64,000 bases of DNA from Saccharopolyspora erythraea NRRL 2338 (GTDB taxonomy: Bacteria > Actinomycetota > Actinomycetes > Mycobacteriales > Pseudonocardiaceae), in the NCBI RefSeq assembly GCF_000062885.1, contig NC_009142.1:3771584-3835583 (forward strand). The letters are read 5' to 3'. Of this stretch, positions 34,727-42,850 are shown one piece after another. A program made the translations under genes and the position numbers. The notes under the pieces were generated by a model. The model saw nothing but the letters and a program-made list of their open reading frames with translations, was not told the origin of the DNA and ran no database searches. Position 1 is the stretch's first letter. Each line of letters opens with the position of its first letter.

Positions 34727-35614
34727 ATGACGACCTACGAGCAGATCAACTACGAGGTGGCCGACGGCATCGCCACCATCACGCTGAACCGGCCGGAACG
34801 GCTCAACGCCTTCACCGCCGTGATGCGCGCCGAGCTCGTCGACGCGTTCGACGCCGTCGACGCCGACGACGACGTGCGGGTGGCGGTGGTGACCGGTGCG
34901 GGCCGGGCGTTCTGCGCCGGTGCCGACCTCGGCGGCGGCGCCGACACCTTCAACGCGGGCAGCGAGCACCGGCGCGCGGCCCACGAAGACCTCGGGGAGG
35001 TAGACGGCGCGCCACGAGACGGCGGCGGAACGGTGTCGCTGCGGATCGCGGCGTCGCGCAAGCCGGTGATCGCGGCGATCAACGGCGCGTCGGTCGGGGT
35101 CGGGGCGACCATGACGCTGCCGATGGACATCCGGCTGGCCTCGGAGTCGGCGCGGTTCGGTTTCGTCTTCGCGCGCAGGGGGATCGTCGCCGAGGCGGCC
35201 TCGACGTGGTTCCTGCCCCGCGTGGTCGGGATCTCGCAGGCGATGGAGTGGGCGGCCACCGGCCGGGTCTTCGGTGCGGAGGAAGCGCTGCGCGGCAGGC
35301 TGGTCTCCCGCGTCGTGCCCGACGGCGAACTGCTGGCCACGGCACGGGAAATAGCAAGCGAGATCGCGGACAACACCTCCGCGGTCTCGGTCGCGGTGAC
35401 CCGCAGGCTGCTGTGGGGCATGCTCGGCGCCTCGAACCCCTGGGAGGCCCACCGGCTCGACTCCAGGGCGATGCACGAACTCGGTGCCGGGGCCGACGCG
35501 GCGGAAGGTGTCACCGCGTTCCTCGAGAAGCGCGAGGCCCGCTTCCCGATGCGCGTCAGCCGGGACTACCCCGGCTTCATCCCGGAGTGGCCGCAGCGCC
35601 CCGGCGGCATGTGA
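34727..35614 (+). CDS. Enoyl-CoA hydratase/isomerase (crotonase)
   Basis: 295-residue crotonase. The oxyanion motifs are AFCAGADLGGG and ASVGVGATMTLPMDIRLAS, followed by RRGIVAEAASTWFLPRVVG, the second catalytic region, where the Glu of EAAS matches the hydratase/isomerase Glu. It hydrates trans-2-enoyl-CoA or isomerises double bonds. The ATG at 34727 is assigned by homology start; an earlier in-frame ATG at 34700 is possible. It is convergent with a TetR gene 18 bp away. Confidence 0.87.
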   Translation: MTTYEQINYEVADGIATITLNRPERLNAFTAVMRAELVDAFDAVDADDDVRVAVVTGAGRAFCAGADLGGGADTFNAGSEHRRAAHEDLGEVDGAPRDGGGTVSLRIAASRKPVIAAINGASVGVGATMTLPMDIRLASESARFGFVFARRGIVAEAASTWFLPRVVGISQAMEWAATGRVFGAEEALRGRLVSRVVPDGELLATAREIASEIADNTSAVSVAVTRRLLWGMLGASNPWEAHRLDSRAMHELGAGADAAEGVTAFLEKREARFPMRVSRDYPGFIPEWPQRPGGM

Positions 35615-35632
35615 GCCCTCGCGGTCCGGCGG

Positions 35633-36226
35633 TCAGTCGGGGAGCAGGCGTTCCGCCGCGGCCCGCGCACTGCTCATCGCACCGTCGACGGTACCCATGG
35701 CCGTGGTCACCAGCGCGCCTTCCAACAACAGGAACAGCTGTGCGGACAGCGTTTCCGGGTCCGGCGCCCTGGTTTCGGCGACGAGCTCGGTCAGGTAGGC
35801 GCGCAGCCACTCCTTGTCGGCCCTGGCCACCGCGTTGCCGGGATGGCCGGCGTCGGCCAGCTCGACGTAGGCGTTGATGAACGCGCAGCCGCGCGGGTTC
35901 TCGCTCTCCGTCCAGTTGGCCAGCACGTCGAACACCGCCAGCACGCGTTCCCGGGGCGTGGTGCCGGCCGCGCGCATCCGCGACTGGAAGTGCTCCCGCC
36001 AGCGCTGCTCGCGGCGCTGCAGGTAGGCGACGACCAGGTCGTCCTTGGAGCGGAAGTGCTTGTACAGGCTCATCTTCGCCACGCCGGCGCGCTCGATGAC
36101 CGCGTCGATGCCCACCGCGCGGATGCCGTCCCGGTAGAAGAGCTCGCCCGCGGCGTCGAGCAGCCGTTCGCGCGCGGGCGGCCGCGCTCCGCCCCGCGCC
36201 CCGGCGGGTGTGCTGGTCGTGGCCAC
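35633..36226 (-). CDS. TetR family regulator with its own operator nearby
   Basis: 197 residues from a GTG at 36226 (GGAG upstream). HTH RLLDAAGELFYRDGIRAVGIDAVIERAGVAKMSLYKHFRSKDDL and C-terminal RGCAFINAYVELAD are typical of TetR repressors that control efflux genes. A 20-bp palindrome lies 52 bp upstream of its start, between it and a promoter reading the other way. The MFS-type gene on that side is only a fragment, so the repressor seems to have lost its main target. Confidence 0.88.
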   Translation of the reverse strand: MATTSTPAGARGGARPPARERLLDAAGELFYRDGIRAVGIDAVIERAGVAKMSLYKHFRSKDDLVVAYLQRREQRWREHFQSRMRAAGTTPRERVLAVFDVLANWTESENPRGCAFINAYVELADAGHPGNAVARADKEWLRAYLTELVAETRAPDPETLSAQLFLLLEGALVTTAMGTVDGAMSSARAAAERLLPD

Positions 36227-36268
36227 TTCGTCGGTCTCCGTTCATCGGACTCGGCTACGACCATAGCA

Positions 36269-36297
36269 TTGACTCTAGGTAGACAGGTCTGTCTACC
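36269..36297 (+). promoter_or_regulatory. Promoter with TetR-type operator
   Basis: TTGACT (36269-36274) is a good -35 for the rightward direction, with TCTACC 17 bp on as -10. The near-perfect palindrome GGTAGACAG-GT-CTGTCTACC (36278-36297) lies between and over them, so a bound TetR protein would block this promoter. Confidence 0.7.
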
Positions 36298-36325
36298 ATC
36301 GGGTGCGAGTGGAAGGAGCGCGCCC

Positions 36326-36433
36326 ATGCGCATGCTGTTGAAGTCCCTGTTGCGGGTGGTGGCGGATCTGGCCCGCGGAGTGCACGCCGGTCACGGGATC
36401 AGGCACGGTGTCGGTCACCGGGGCCGGTGGTGA
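36326..36433 (+). CDS. Small peptide of 35 residues, hypothetical
   Basis: The ATG at 36326 has GGAAGGAG eight bases upstream. The peptide is basic and His/Gly-rich at its end (HAGHGIRHGVGHRGRW) after an amphipathic MRMLLKSLLRVVADLARG. No family recognised. It is the first frame after the TetR-controlled promoter and overlaps the start of the MFS remnant, so it may be a leader peptide or a relic. Confidence 0.35.
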   Translation: MRMLLKSLLRVVADLARGVHAGHGIRHGVGHRGRW

Positions 36434-36515
36434 GTCCCGCCTGGCGGCTCGGAACCTCCGGTGTGGCGGCGATCGGGGTCGGGTTCGGCCTCGCCCGCTA
36501 CGGCTGGCGCACTGG
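36430..36515 (+). pseudogene. N-terminal MFS transporter fragment
   Basis: The frame opens with VSPAWRLGTSGVAAIGVGFGLARYG, the first membrane helix of YbfB-type MFS proteins, and then breaks off. The promoter and TetR operator upstream are those expected for a repressible efflux gene. The rest of the transporter is missing. Confidence 0.6.
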
Positions 36516-36519
36516 TCGC

Positions 36520-36776
36520 TGGGCTTCGACCCGGCGTCACCCGGCCGACCGGCCGGATCGTCGAGGACGATCGCGTGTTCGGCTGCGTCGAGATCGGCAT
36601 CGGTACCAAGGGCGCCTGGATCGGCGGCGAGCCGTGGGTGGCCGCGGCGCACACCGACGGCAGCGTGCACGGCCCGACGATTCCGCCTCGACGGCGAGGT
36701 GATCGAGGTCGACGGGCGCTACGTTCATCCGGAGCTCGTGGCGATCTGCCGCGAGATCGGCGCCCCCGGCTACTGA
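36520..36776 (+). pseudogene. C-terminal fragment of an M29/NicX-like metal enzyme
   Basis: The fragment TRPTGRIVEDDRVFGCVEIG and AHTDGSVHGPT is followed, after a one-base insertion near 36683, by RLDGEVIEVDGRYVHPELVAICREIG. It resembles the C-termini of aminopeptidase T/leucyl aminopeptidase-like and 2,5-dihydroxypyridine dioxygenase-like proteins. It joins the MFS fragment directly, so a deletion probably fused two genes; afterwards the piece also lost frame. Confidence 0.55.
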
Positions 36777-36841
36777 CCGCCGAACGCGGGTGCGCCCGGT
36801 CCGCCGGGCGCACCCGCGCGTGACGACCAAGGAGAGTCCGG

Positions 36842-38125
36842 ATGCAAGCCACCAGCTACCGCAGGCCCGGCCTGGTCGCCCGCGACCACGTCTTCCGCGT
36901 GCCGCTCGACCACGGCGACCCGGGCGCGGGGGAGATCGAGGTCTTCGGGAGGGAGGTGGTGGCACCGGGCAAGCAGGACCAGGAGTTGCCATGGCTGCTG
37001 TTCCTGCAGGGCGGCCCGGGCGGCAAGGCCGAGCGCCCCCTGAGCACCAGCGCATGGCTCGGCCGCGCGCTCCAGGACTACCGGGTGCTGCTGCTGGACC
37101 AGCGGGGGACCGGGCGCAGCACGCCCGCCGGCCGGATCACCCTGGCGGGGATGGCGCCCAAACAGCAGGCCGAGCACCTGAGCCTGTTCCGCGCCGACTC
37201 GATCGTGCGCGACGCCGAGGTGGTGCGCGAGCAGCTCACCGGCGGCGCGCCGTGGAGCGTGCTGGGGCAGAGCTTCGGCGGCTTCTGCGCGCTGACCTAC
37301 CTCTCCCACGCGCCGCACGGGCTCCGGCAGGTCCTCATCACCGGCGGCATCCCGACGCTGACCGGGCACGCCGACGACGTCTACCGCGCCGCGTACCCGC
37401 GCGTGCTGGCGAAGAACGACGCCTACTACGACCGGTATCCGGCCGACGCGGACATCGCGCGGCGCGTGGTGGAACACCTGGCGTCCAACGAGGTGCCGTT
37501 GCCCGCCGGCGACCGCCTGACGCCCGAGCGCTTCCAGACGCTGGGCATCCAGTTCGGCCAGGCCGCCCGCTTCGACGCCCTGCACTACCTGCTGGAGGAG
37601 GCGTTCGTCGCGGGTCCCGCGGGCCCGGAGCTGTCGGACACCTTCCTGCGCGGTGTCGACGCCGTGGTCTCCTTCGCCGAGCGGCCCCTGTACGCGGTGC
37701 TGCACGAGGCGATCTACTGCCAGCACACCGCTTCGGAGTGGTCGGCGCACCGGGTGCGGGCGGAGTTCGCCGAGTTCGACCTGGCCGGCGCCTCGCGGGT
37801 CAACTTCACCGGCGAGATGATCTACCCGTGGTTCTTCGAGCAGGACCCCGCGCTGGTGCCGCTCAAGGACGCCGCCGAACTGCTGGCGGCCAAGGACGAC
37901 TGGCCCGCTCTCTACGACCTCGACCGGCTCGCGGCGAACGACGTACCGGTCGCAGCGGCGGTCTACCACGACGACATGTTCGTCGACCGCGACCACGCGC
38001 TGGAGTCGGCGGAGCGGGTGCGCGGCGCCCGCGTGTGGGTGACCAACGAGTACGAGCACGACGGGCTCAAGGCCGGCAGTGCGGTGCTGGATCGCCTGCT
38101 GGCCATGAACCGGGGCGAGGCCTGA
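36842..38125 (+). CDS. S33-type alpha/beta hydrolase (proline iminopeptidase-like)
   Basis: 427 residues. The oxyanion block is LFLQGGPGGKAE (Gln where HGGPG has His), LDQRGTGRSTP follows, the nucleophile is S144 in LGQSFGGFCALTY, the acid Asp is in AAVYHDDMFVD and the His in NEYEHDGL. This is the layout of prolyl aminopeptidases and related peptidases, slightly longer than typical (about 320). AAGGAGAG fixes the ATG at 36842. Peptidase action is probable, exact substrate open. Confidence 0.85.
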   Translation: MQATSYRRPGLVARDHVFRVPLDHGDPGAGEIEVFGREVVAPGKQDQELPWLLFLQGGPGGKAERPLSTSAWLGRALQDYRVLLLDQRGTGRSTPAGRITLAGMAPKQQAEHLSLFRADSIVRDAEVVREQLTGGAPWSVLGQSFGGFCALTYLSHAPHGLRQVLITGGIPTLTGHADDVYRAAYPRVLAKNDAYYDRYPADADIARRVVEHLASNEVPLPAGDRLTPERFQTLGIQFGQAARFDALHYLLEEAFVAGPAGPELSDTFLRGVDAVVSFAERPLYAVLHEAIYCQHTASEWSAHRVRAEFAEFDLAGASRVNFTGEMIYPWFFEQDPALVPLKDAAELLAAKDDWPALYDLDRLAANDVPVAAAVYHDDMFVDRDHALESAERVRGARVWVTNEYEHDGLKAGSAVLDRLLAMNRGEA

Positions 38126-38196
38126 ACCCGATGAGGTGATCATCACCCGCCGCGTCGCCTGCGAGCGGGAGGCATGGCGGCTATTGTGCAGTTCTC

Positions 38197-39429
38197 ATGT
38201 CAGCCTCGGGCCCGAACTCCGCCAACGGTGTGCCGTGGCAGCGCGTGTTCGACCAGTCGGTCGCGGCGATGGCGATCATGGACTTGCAGGGCAAGTACCT
38301 GTACGTCAACGAAGCCATGTGCCGGTTGCTGGGCTACACCCACGACGAGCTGATCGGGCTGAACTACCGCGACGTGACCCACCCCGACGACGTGGACGAG
38401 GGACCGCTGGTCGGTGAGGCGGTGCTGGAGAAGCGCTACGTGCGCTCCGACGGCGGCGTGATCTTCGTGCTGCTGTCGCGGACCGTGGTCCGCGACAGCG
38501 CCGACCGCCCGCAGTACTTCCTCTCGCAGGCCCAGGACATCACAGGCCGCCGGGAGGCAGAGCTGTTGTGGCAGCGCAGCTTCCACAACGCCCCGATCGG
38601 GATGGCCCTGCTGGACCTCAAGGGCAGCTGGACCGCGGTCAACGACACCCTGTGCCGGATGCTCGGCTACACCAGGGAGGAGATGCTGTCGCGCTCCTTC
38701 AACGACGTCACCTACCCGGAGGACGAACAGCAGGGCGTGACCGCGCTCGCCGATCTCATCGAGGGCCGCAAGGACACCGTGAGCGTGGAGAAGCGCTACC
38801 GCCACCGCGACGGCCACCCGATCTGGATGCTGATCAGGGCGACCGCGGTCCCGGGCGCCGACGGCCTGCCCGCCTACCTGGTCAGCCAGTACGAGGACAT
38901 GGGCGAGCAGCGGCTGGTCGACGCCCACCTGGCGCACCTGGCGCTGCACGACCCGCTGACGGGGCTGGCGAACCGGGCGCTGCTGGCCGACCGGCTGGAC
39001 CACGGCCTGCAGCAGCTCGCCGGGGGCAACGGGGTGCTGGTGGTCATCGTCGCCGACCTCGACCAGCTCAAACCGGTCAACGACCGCTACGGCCACGCGC
39101 TGGGCGACCAGATGCTCACCGTGGCGGCCCAGGAACTGCTCGGGGTCGTGCGCTCCGGCGACACCGTCGCCCGCCTGGGCGGCGACGAGTTCGTGGTGGT
39201 CAGCCTGCTGCCGGACCAGCCCTCGGCGGTGGCGCTGCACCGGCGGGTCGCCGAGCGGCTGGACACCCGGATCACGGTCTCCGGCGTGTCGGTCCGGCTG
39301 CGGGCCAGCGTCGGCTTCGCCACCACCGACAACGCGCACACGCCGCCGGAGACGCTGCTGCACGAGGCCGACCGGGACATGTACAGCCGCAAGCAGGCGC
39401 ACCGTCGCTCCGGGGACGAGCCGAGGTAG
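38197..39429 (+). CDS. PAS-PAS-GGDEF diguanylate cyclase
   Basis: 410 residues. PAS domain 1 (about residues 10-115) starts RVFDQSVAAMAIMDLQGKYLYVNEAMC; PAS 2 (about 125-240) starts FHNAPIGMALLDLKGSWTAVND; each ends in a PAC-like segment (FLSQAQDITGR, YLVSQYEDMGEQ). The GGDEF domain has an intact GGDEF at 328-332 and the RxxD inhibition site RSGD at 319-322, five residues before it, so it should make cyclic di-GMP and be product-inhibited. No membrane segment. The start lacks a clear ribosome site, so the N-terminus may shift slightly. No EAL domain. Confidence 0.92.
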   Translation: MSASGPNSANGVPWQRVFDQSVAAMAIMDLQGKYLYVNEAMCRLLGYTHDELIGLNYRDVTHPDDVDEGPLVGEAVLEKRYVRSDGGVIFVLLSRTVVRDSADRPQYFLSQAQDITGRREAELLWQRSFHNAPIGMALLDLKGSWTAVNDTLCRMLGYTREEMLSRSFNDVTYPEDEQQGVTALADLIEGRKDTVSVEKRYRHRDGHPIWMLIRATAVPGADGLPAYLVSQYEDMGEQRLVDAHLAHLALHDPLTGLANRALLADRLDHGLQQLAGGNGVLVVIVADLDQLKPVNDRYGHALGDQMLTVAAQELLGVVRSGDTVARLGGDEFVVVSLLPDQPSAVALHRRVAERLDTRITVSGVSVRLRASVGFATTDNAHTPPETLLHEADRDMYSRKQAHRRSGDEPR

Positions 39430-39530
39430 CCCTTCAGCGCCCGGCCGCAGCGAGCGCGTCCTCCGACGGGACGGCCCCGCGGCCGCGGACCCCGTAGGCC
39501 GGCAGGATCACGGCACCTCATGGGCGCCGC

Positions 39531-40916
39531 TCAGATCCCGGACGCGGGGAGCTCGGCCAGCGTGGCTTCGATGGCGCGGTGGAAGGTCGGGTACGCGTAG
39601 ATCATGTGCCGCAGCCGCTCGACAGGCACCTCGCCGTGCACGGCGACCGCGAGCGCGCCGAGGATCTCGCCACCGCCCGGCGCGACCACAGTGGCGCCGA
39701 CCAGGACCCCGCGCCGGGGGTCGGCGACGAGCTTGATCAGCCCCTGGTTGCCCGCCTTGTGGATCCAGCCGCGCGTCGAGGCCGGGATGCCGGTGGTCGC
39801 GGTGACCACCGGCAGCCCGCGATCGTGGGCTGCCGCCTCGGTCAGCCCCGTCATGGCGACTTCCGGATCGGTGAAGGTCACCGCGGGTACCGCCCGGTAG
39901 TCGGCGTTCTCGTGGCCCTGGCCGAGGATGTCATTGGCCGCGATGCGCGCCTGGTACACCGAGGTGTGGGTGAAAGCCCCGCGTCCGGTGACGTCGCCGA
40001 TTGCCCACACCCCGTCGGCCGCGCGCATCCGGACGTCGACGTCGATGGTCCTGCCCCGGTCGTCCAGCCCGACCGCCGCCACGCCCAGCGCCGCGAGGTC
40101 GGTGCGGCGGCCGGTGGCGACCAGCAGCCGCTGCGCGGTGAGTTCGGCACCGGAGCCCAGCCGGACGGTGAACGAGTCGTCGTCGTGGGCGACCGACTCG
40201 GCGCGTTCGCCGGTCCGGACGTCGATGCCCTCGGCCTCGAACACCGACTCCAGCAGTTCCGACGCCTCCGGCTCGAACGGGCCGAGCAGCCGTTGCTCGT
40301 GCTCCACCATCGCGACCCGCGTGCCGAACCGGGAGAAGACCTGCGCGAGCTCTACACCGACCGGGCCGCCGCCGAGCACCAGCAGTGACTCGGGAGCCTC
40401 GCGGGCGCGCACGGCGTCGCGGTTGGTCCAGTACGGCGAGTCCCGCAGGCCGTCGACGGGCGGCACCACCGGTTCGGTGCCCGGATTCAGCAAGATGGCG
40501 CGCCGGGTCCGGAAGACCCGGTCGCCGTTGCCGGTCGACACCGACACCTCGCCCGGCGCGCTGATCCGCCCGAACCCTCGGACGAACCGGGCGCCGCTCT
40601 TCTCCAGCCGCTGGACCGCCGCCGTGTCGTCCCAGCCGGTGGTGGCCTCGTCGCGGATCCGGTCGGCCACCGGGGTCCAGTCGGGACTGACCTGCGCGGA
40701 GCCGGCCAGCTCGGCGACCCGCCGCCCTTCGGCGAGCGCGTCCGACGCGCGCACCATCATCTTGGTCGGCACGCAGGCGAAGTAGGGACACTCGCCGCCG
40801 ACCAGCCGCGACTCGACCCCGACCACGGACAGGCCCCCCGCGGCCAGGCGCGCGGCGGCGTCCTCACCTCCGGGCCCTAGCCCGATGACCACGACGTCGA
40901 CCTCTTCGGCGTCCAT
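39531..40916 (-). CDS. Pyridine nucleotide-disulfide oxidoreductase (dihydrolipoamide/mercuric reductase family)
   Basis: 461 residues. FAD motif VVVIGLGPGGEDAA, redox-active pair in GGECPYFACVPTK, NAD motif LLVLGGGPVGVELAQ and the AIGDVTGRGAFTH block are all family features. The terminal His-Glu dyad of lipoamide dehydrogenases (HAHPT...E) reads YAYPTFHRAIE, with the usual His replaced by Tyr, so dihydrolipoamide may not be the substrate; an NAD(P)H:quinone reductase-like role is an option. GGAGG before the ATG at 40916 fixes the start. Confidence 0.85.
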   Translation of the reverse strand: MDAEEVDVVVIGLGPGGEDAAARLAAGGLSVVGVESRLVGGECPYFACVPTKMMVRASDALAEGRRVAELAGSAQVSPDWTPVADRIRDEATTGWDDTAAVQRLEKSGARFVRGFGRISAPGEVSVSTGNGDRVFRTRRAILLNPGTEPVVPPVDGLRDSPYWTNRDAVRAREAPESLLVLGGGPVGVELAQVFSRFGTRVAMVEHEQRLLGPFEPEASELLESVFEAEGIDVRTGERAESVAHDDDSFTVRLGSGAELTAQRLLVATGRRTDLAALGVAAVGLDDRGRTIDVDVRMRAADGVWAIGDVTGRGAFTHTSVYQARIAANDILGQGHENADYRAVPAVTFTDPEVAMTGLTEAAAHDRGLPVVTATTGIPASTRGWIHKAGNQGLIKLVADPRRGVLVGATVVAPGGGEILGALAVAVHGEVPVERLRHMIYAYPTFHRAIEATLAELPASGI

Positions 40917-40931
40917 GTGGACCTCCATTCC

Positions 40932-40941
40932 CCAACGTTGG
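40932..40941. promoter_or_regulatory. Palindrome CCAACGTTGG
   Basis: Perfect 10-bp palindrome 16 bp upstream of the disulfide oxidoreductase start. It may be an operator for that gene. Confidence 0.4.
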
Positions 40942-41048
40942 CCCACCCAGCCCAGCACCCCCGGGCGCCGAGCGCACGTGGAAGCGCCGTGCGGCGCCCG
41001 GAGTGCACGGATGCCGACTCGAACGGATCATTGTGCTCCCGAGCCCGG

Positions 41049-41075
41049 TGATAGAAAATCAACATACTTCTATCA
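41049..41075. promoter_or_regulatory. Operator candidate TGATAGAA-N11-TTCTATCA
   Basis: Perfect 8-bp arms with an 11-nt spacer in an unusually AT-rich stretch ending 12 bp before the DUF2236 start. A protein bound there would cover the ribosome site region and the promoter. No regulator gene is adjacent. Confidence 0.6.
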
Positions 41076-41087
41076 AGGGAGCTGATC

Positions 41088-41972
41088 ATGGCTGTTGAAG
41101 CGCGGAAATCGGCGACCACGACACCGGGCGCGGACGCCGCACCGGTCCCGCTCGGGCCGCGTTCGGTGGCCTGGAAGTGCACCGGGGACCTGCGCGGCGC
41201 GCTGATGGGCGGGCACGCGCTGCTCCTGCAGGTCGCGCATCCGGTGATCGGGGGAGGCGTGCACGACCACTCCGACTACCAGCGTCGGCCGTGGGAACGG
41301 CTGTGGGCGACCCTGGACTCTCTGAACACCCAGGTCTACGGCGGCCGGGAAGCGCTGGCCGAAGGGGCGCGGCTGCGCGAGGTGCACAAGGCGTTCAAGG
41401 GCGTTGACCACCGCGGGCGGCGCTACCACGCGCTCAACCCGGAGGCCTACACCTGGGTGCACATGACGCTGTACGAGGGCCTGGTCACCTCGGCGCGGGT
41501 CCTGGGGCGCCCGCTGACCGACCGCCAGCAGCGCGACCTCTACGCGGAGTGGCGCGAGGTGGGGCGCGTCCTCGGCATCAAGGAACACCACATGCCCGCT
41601 GACGTCGAGGCTTTCCGGGAGTACTTCGACCAGAAGGTGGCGACCCGGCTGGAGCCGAACCCGACGGTGGACGGTCTGCTGGAGACCTTCCGCGGCGAGA
41701 ACATCCCGCGCCCGTCGAGGTACGTGCCGATGCCGCTGTGGCGGCTGGCGCGGCCCGCTGTGGGCAAGGTGCTCACCGCCGGCGCGCTGGCCACGCTCCC
41801 GGACAGCGTCCTTGGCCGCCTGGACCTGGCTGTCACGCCGGAGCACCGCAGGTGGCTGCGGCTGGTCACGATGTTCACGCGGTACGTCTTCCCGCTGCTG
41901 CCGGGCAGGGTGCGCTACTACCCGGTGGCGTGGAAGGCGATCCGGGCCTCCGGTTACGCGCGGGCGTTCTGA
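41088..41972 (+). CDS. DUF2236 / MpaB-type oxygenase domain protein (first)
   Basis: 294 residues. DUF2236 (ER-bound oxygenase MpaB / rubber oxygenase catalytic domain) signs: LLLQVAHPVIGGGVHDHSDY with the heme-proximal His, WERLWATLDSLNTQVYGG, VHKAFKGVDHRGRRYHALNPEAYTWVHMTL, and the C-terminal YYPVAWKAIRASGYARA. Bacterial relatives (for example latex-clearing protein) are b-type heme dioxygenases that cleave alkenes. Substrate unknown. The ATG at 41088 follows AAGGGAGC. Confidence 0.83.
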   Translation: MAVEARKSATTTPGADAAPVPLGPRSVAWKCTGDLRGALMGGHALLLQVAHPVIGGGVHDHSDYQRRPWERLWATLDSLNTQVYGGREALAEGARLREVHKAFKGVDHRGRRYHALNPEAYTWVHMTLYEGLVTSARVLGRPLTDRQQRDLYAEWREVGRVLGIKEHHMPADVEAFREYFDQKVATRLEPNPTVDGLLETFRGENIPRPSRYVPMPLWRLARPAVGKVLTAGALATLPDSVLGRLDLAVTPEHRRWLRLVTMFTRYVFPLLPGRVRYYPVAWKAIRASGYARAF

Positions 41973-42016
41973 GCGCCACGGCTCGCGGCGCAACCGTCAA
42001 TGCTCACGGGCGACCG

Positions 42017-42139
42017 CGATTTGCTCGCGGGGATTCCCGATCGCTCACGGGGATTCCAAGTCGCAGCGGGGGATTCCCGATCGCTTCTTGGGCAACTCCG
42101 ATCCTTCGCGGCGAATCCCGATCGCTTCGCGGGGCAACG
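42017..42139. repeat. Degenerate tandem repeat of a 20-21 bp unit (about six copies)
   Basis: Consensus CGATCGCTTCGCGGGGATTC: units at 42017, 42038, 42058, 42078, 42099 and 42119, with the GGGATTCC ending most conserved. A weaker unit precedes at about 41996. The array fills most of the 196-bp gap before the LysE gene. No spacer structure as in CRISPR. Confidence 0.75.
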
Positions 42140-42168
42140 TTGTCGGGGCTGGACGTTAGTGTGGGGCC

Positions 42169-42804
42169 GTGCCTTCACAACTGGTCCCGTTCCTGCTGTT
42201 CGTCATCGTCCTCACCATCGTGCCCGGCCCCGACCTCGCTCTCGGGCTGCGCAACAGCCTGCGCGGCGGGACCTCGGCGATGTGGTGGACGGGCCTGGGC
42301 TGCTGCAGCGGCCTGCTGGTGCATGCGGTGGCGTCGGTCGTCGGGCTCTCGGCGCTGTTCGCCGCCTCGGCGCAGGCCTACATGGTGCTCAAGCTCGCGG
42401 GCGCGGCCTACCTGGTGTGGCTCGGGGGCAGCACGCTGTGGAAGAGCTGGCGGAACCGGCACGAACCGGTCGCGCTGGACCTGCCCGCGGCGCCGAAGAC
42501 GGCCATCGACCGCCGGACAGCGTTCCGGCAGGGGTTGGTGAGCAACCTGCTCAACCCGAAGATCATCCTGCTCTTCCTGACGCTGCTGCCGCAGTTCATC
42601 TCGCCGGGGGAGTCGAGGATCGTCACCTCCGCGGTGCTCACCCTGGTGTTCCTCGTCGTCGCGCTGGTGTGGTGGCGGGTCACGTCGTGGCTGGTCGGCG
42701 CGATGCGTGCGGTGCTGACGCGCAAGCGCGTCATGCAGGTCCTGGAGCGGGTGACCGGCGGCGTCATGGTCGCCCTCGGCCTCCGGGTCGCGGTCGAGTC
42801 CTAG
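42169..42804 (+). CDS. LysE family translocator
   Basis: 211 residues with five to six membrane helices. It begins FVIVLTIVPGPDLALGLRNSLRGG, with the PGPD motif of the RhtB/LysE group, and QGLVSNLLNPKIILLFLTLLPQF contains the conserved NPK. It exports basic or neutral amino acids or similar small molecules. GTG at 42169 has no clear Shine-Dalgarno, so the start is by homology. Confidence 0.9.
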   Translation: MPSQLVPFLLFVIVLTIVPGPDLALGLRNSLRGGTSAMWWTGLGCCSGLLVHAVASVVGLSALFAASAQAYMVLKLAGAAYLVWLGGSTLWKSWRNRHEPVALDLPAAPKTAIDRRTAFRQGLVSNLLNPKIILLFLTLLPQFISPGESRIVTSAVLTLVFLVVALVWWRVTSWLVGAMRAVLTRKRVMQVLERVTGGVMVALGLRVAVES

Positions 42805-42811
42805 GGAGTTC

Positions 42812-42839
42812 GCACCGCGGCGAGCAGGCGATGCGGTGC
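42812..42839. terminator. Hairpin between LysE and DUF2236 genes
   Basis: GCACCGC/GCGGTGC, perfect 7-bp arms and 14-nt loop, in the gap between two convergent genes. Probable terminator for both. Confidence 0.6.
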
Positions 42840-42850
42840 CCGCGCTCGGC

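Noticed and set aside
38128-38196. Earlier start for the diguanylate cyclase
   Set aside because: The upstream ATG at 38174 is out of frame, and no other in-frame start with a ribosome site was found.
42017-42139. CRISPR-like repeat array
   Set aside because: The units are directly adjacent without spacers and differ from one another; no cas genes nearby.
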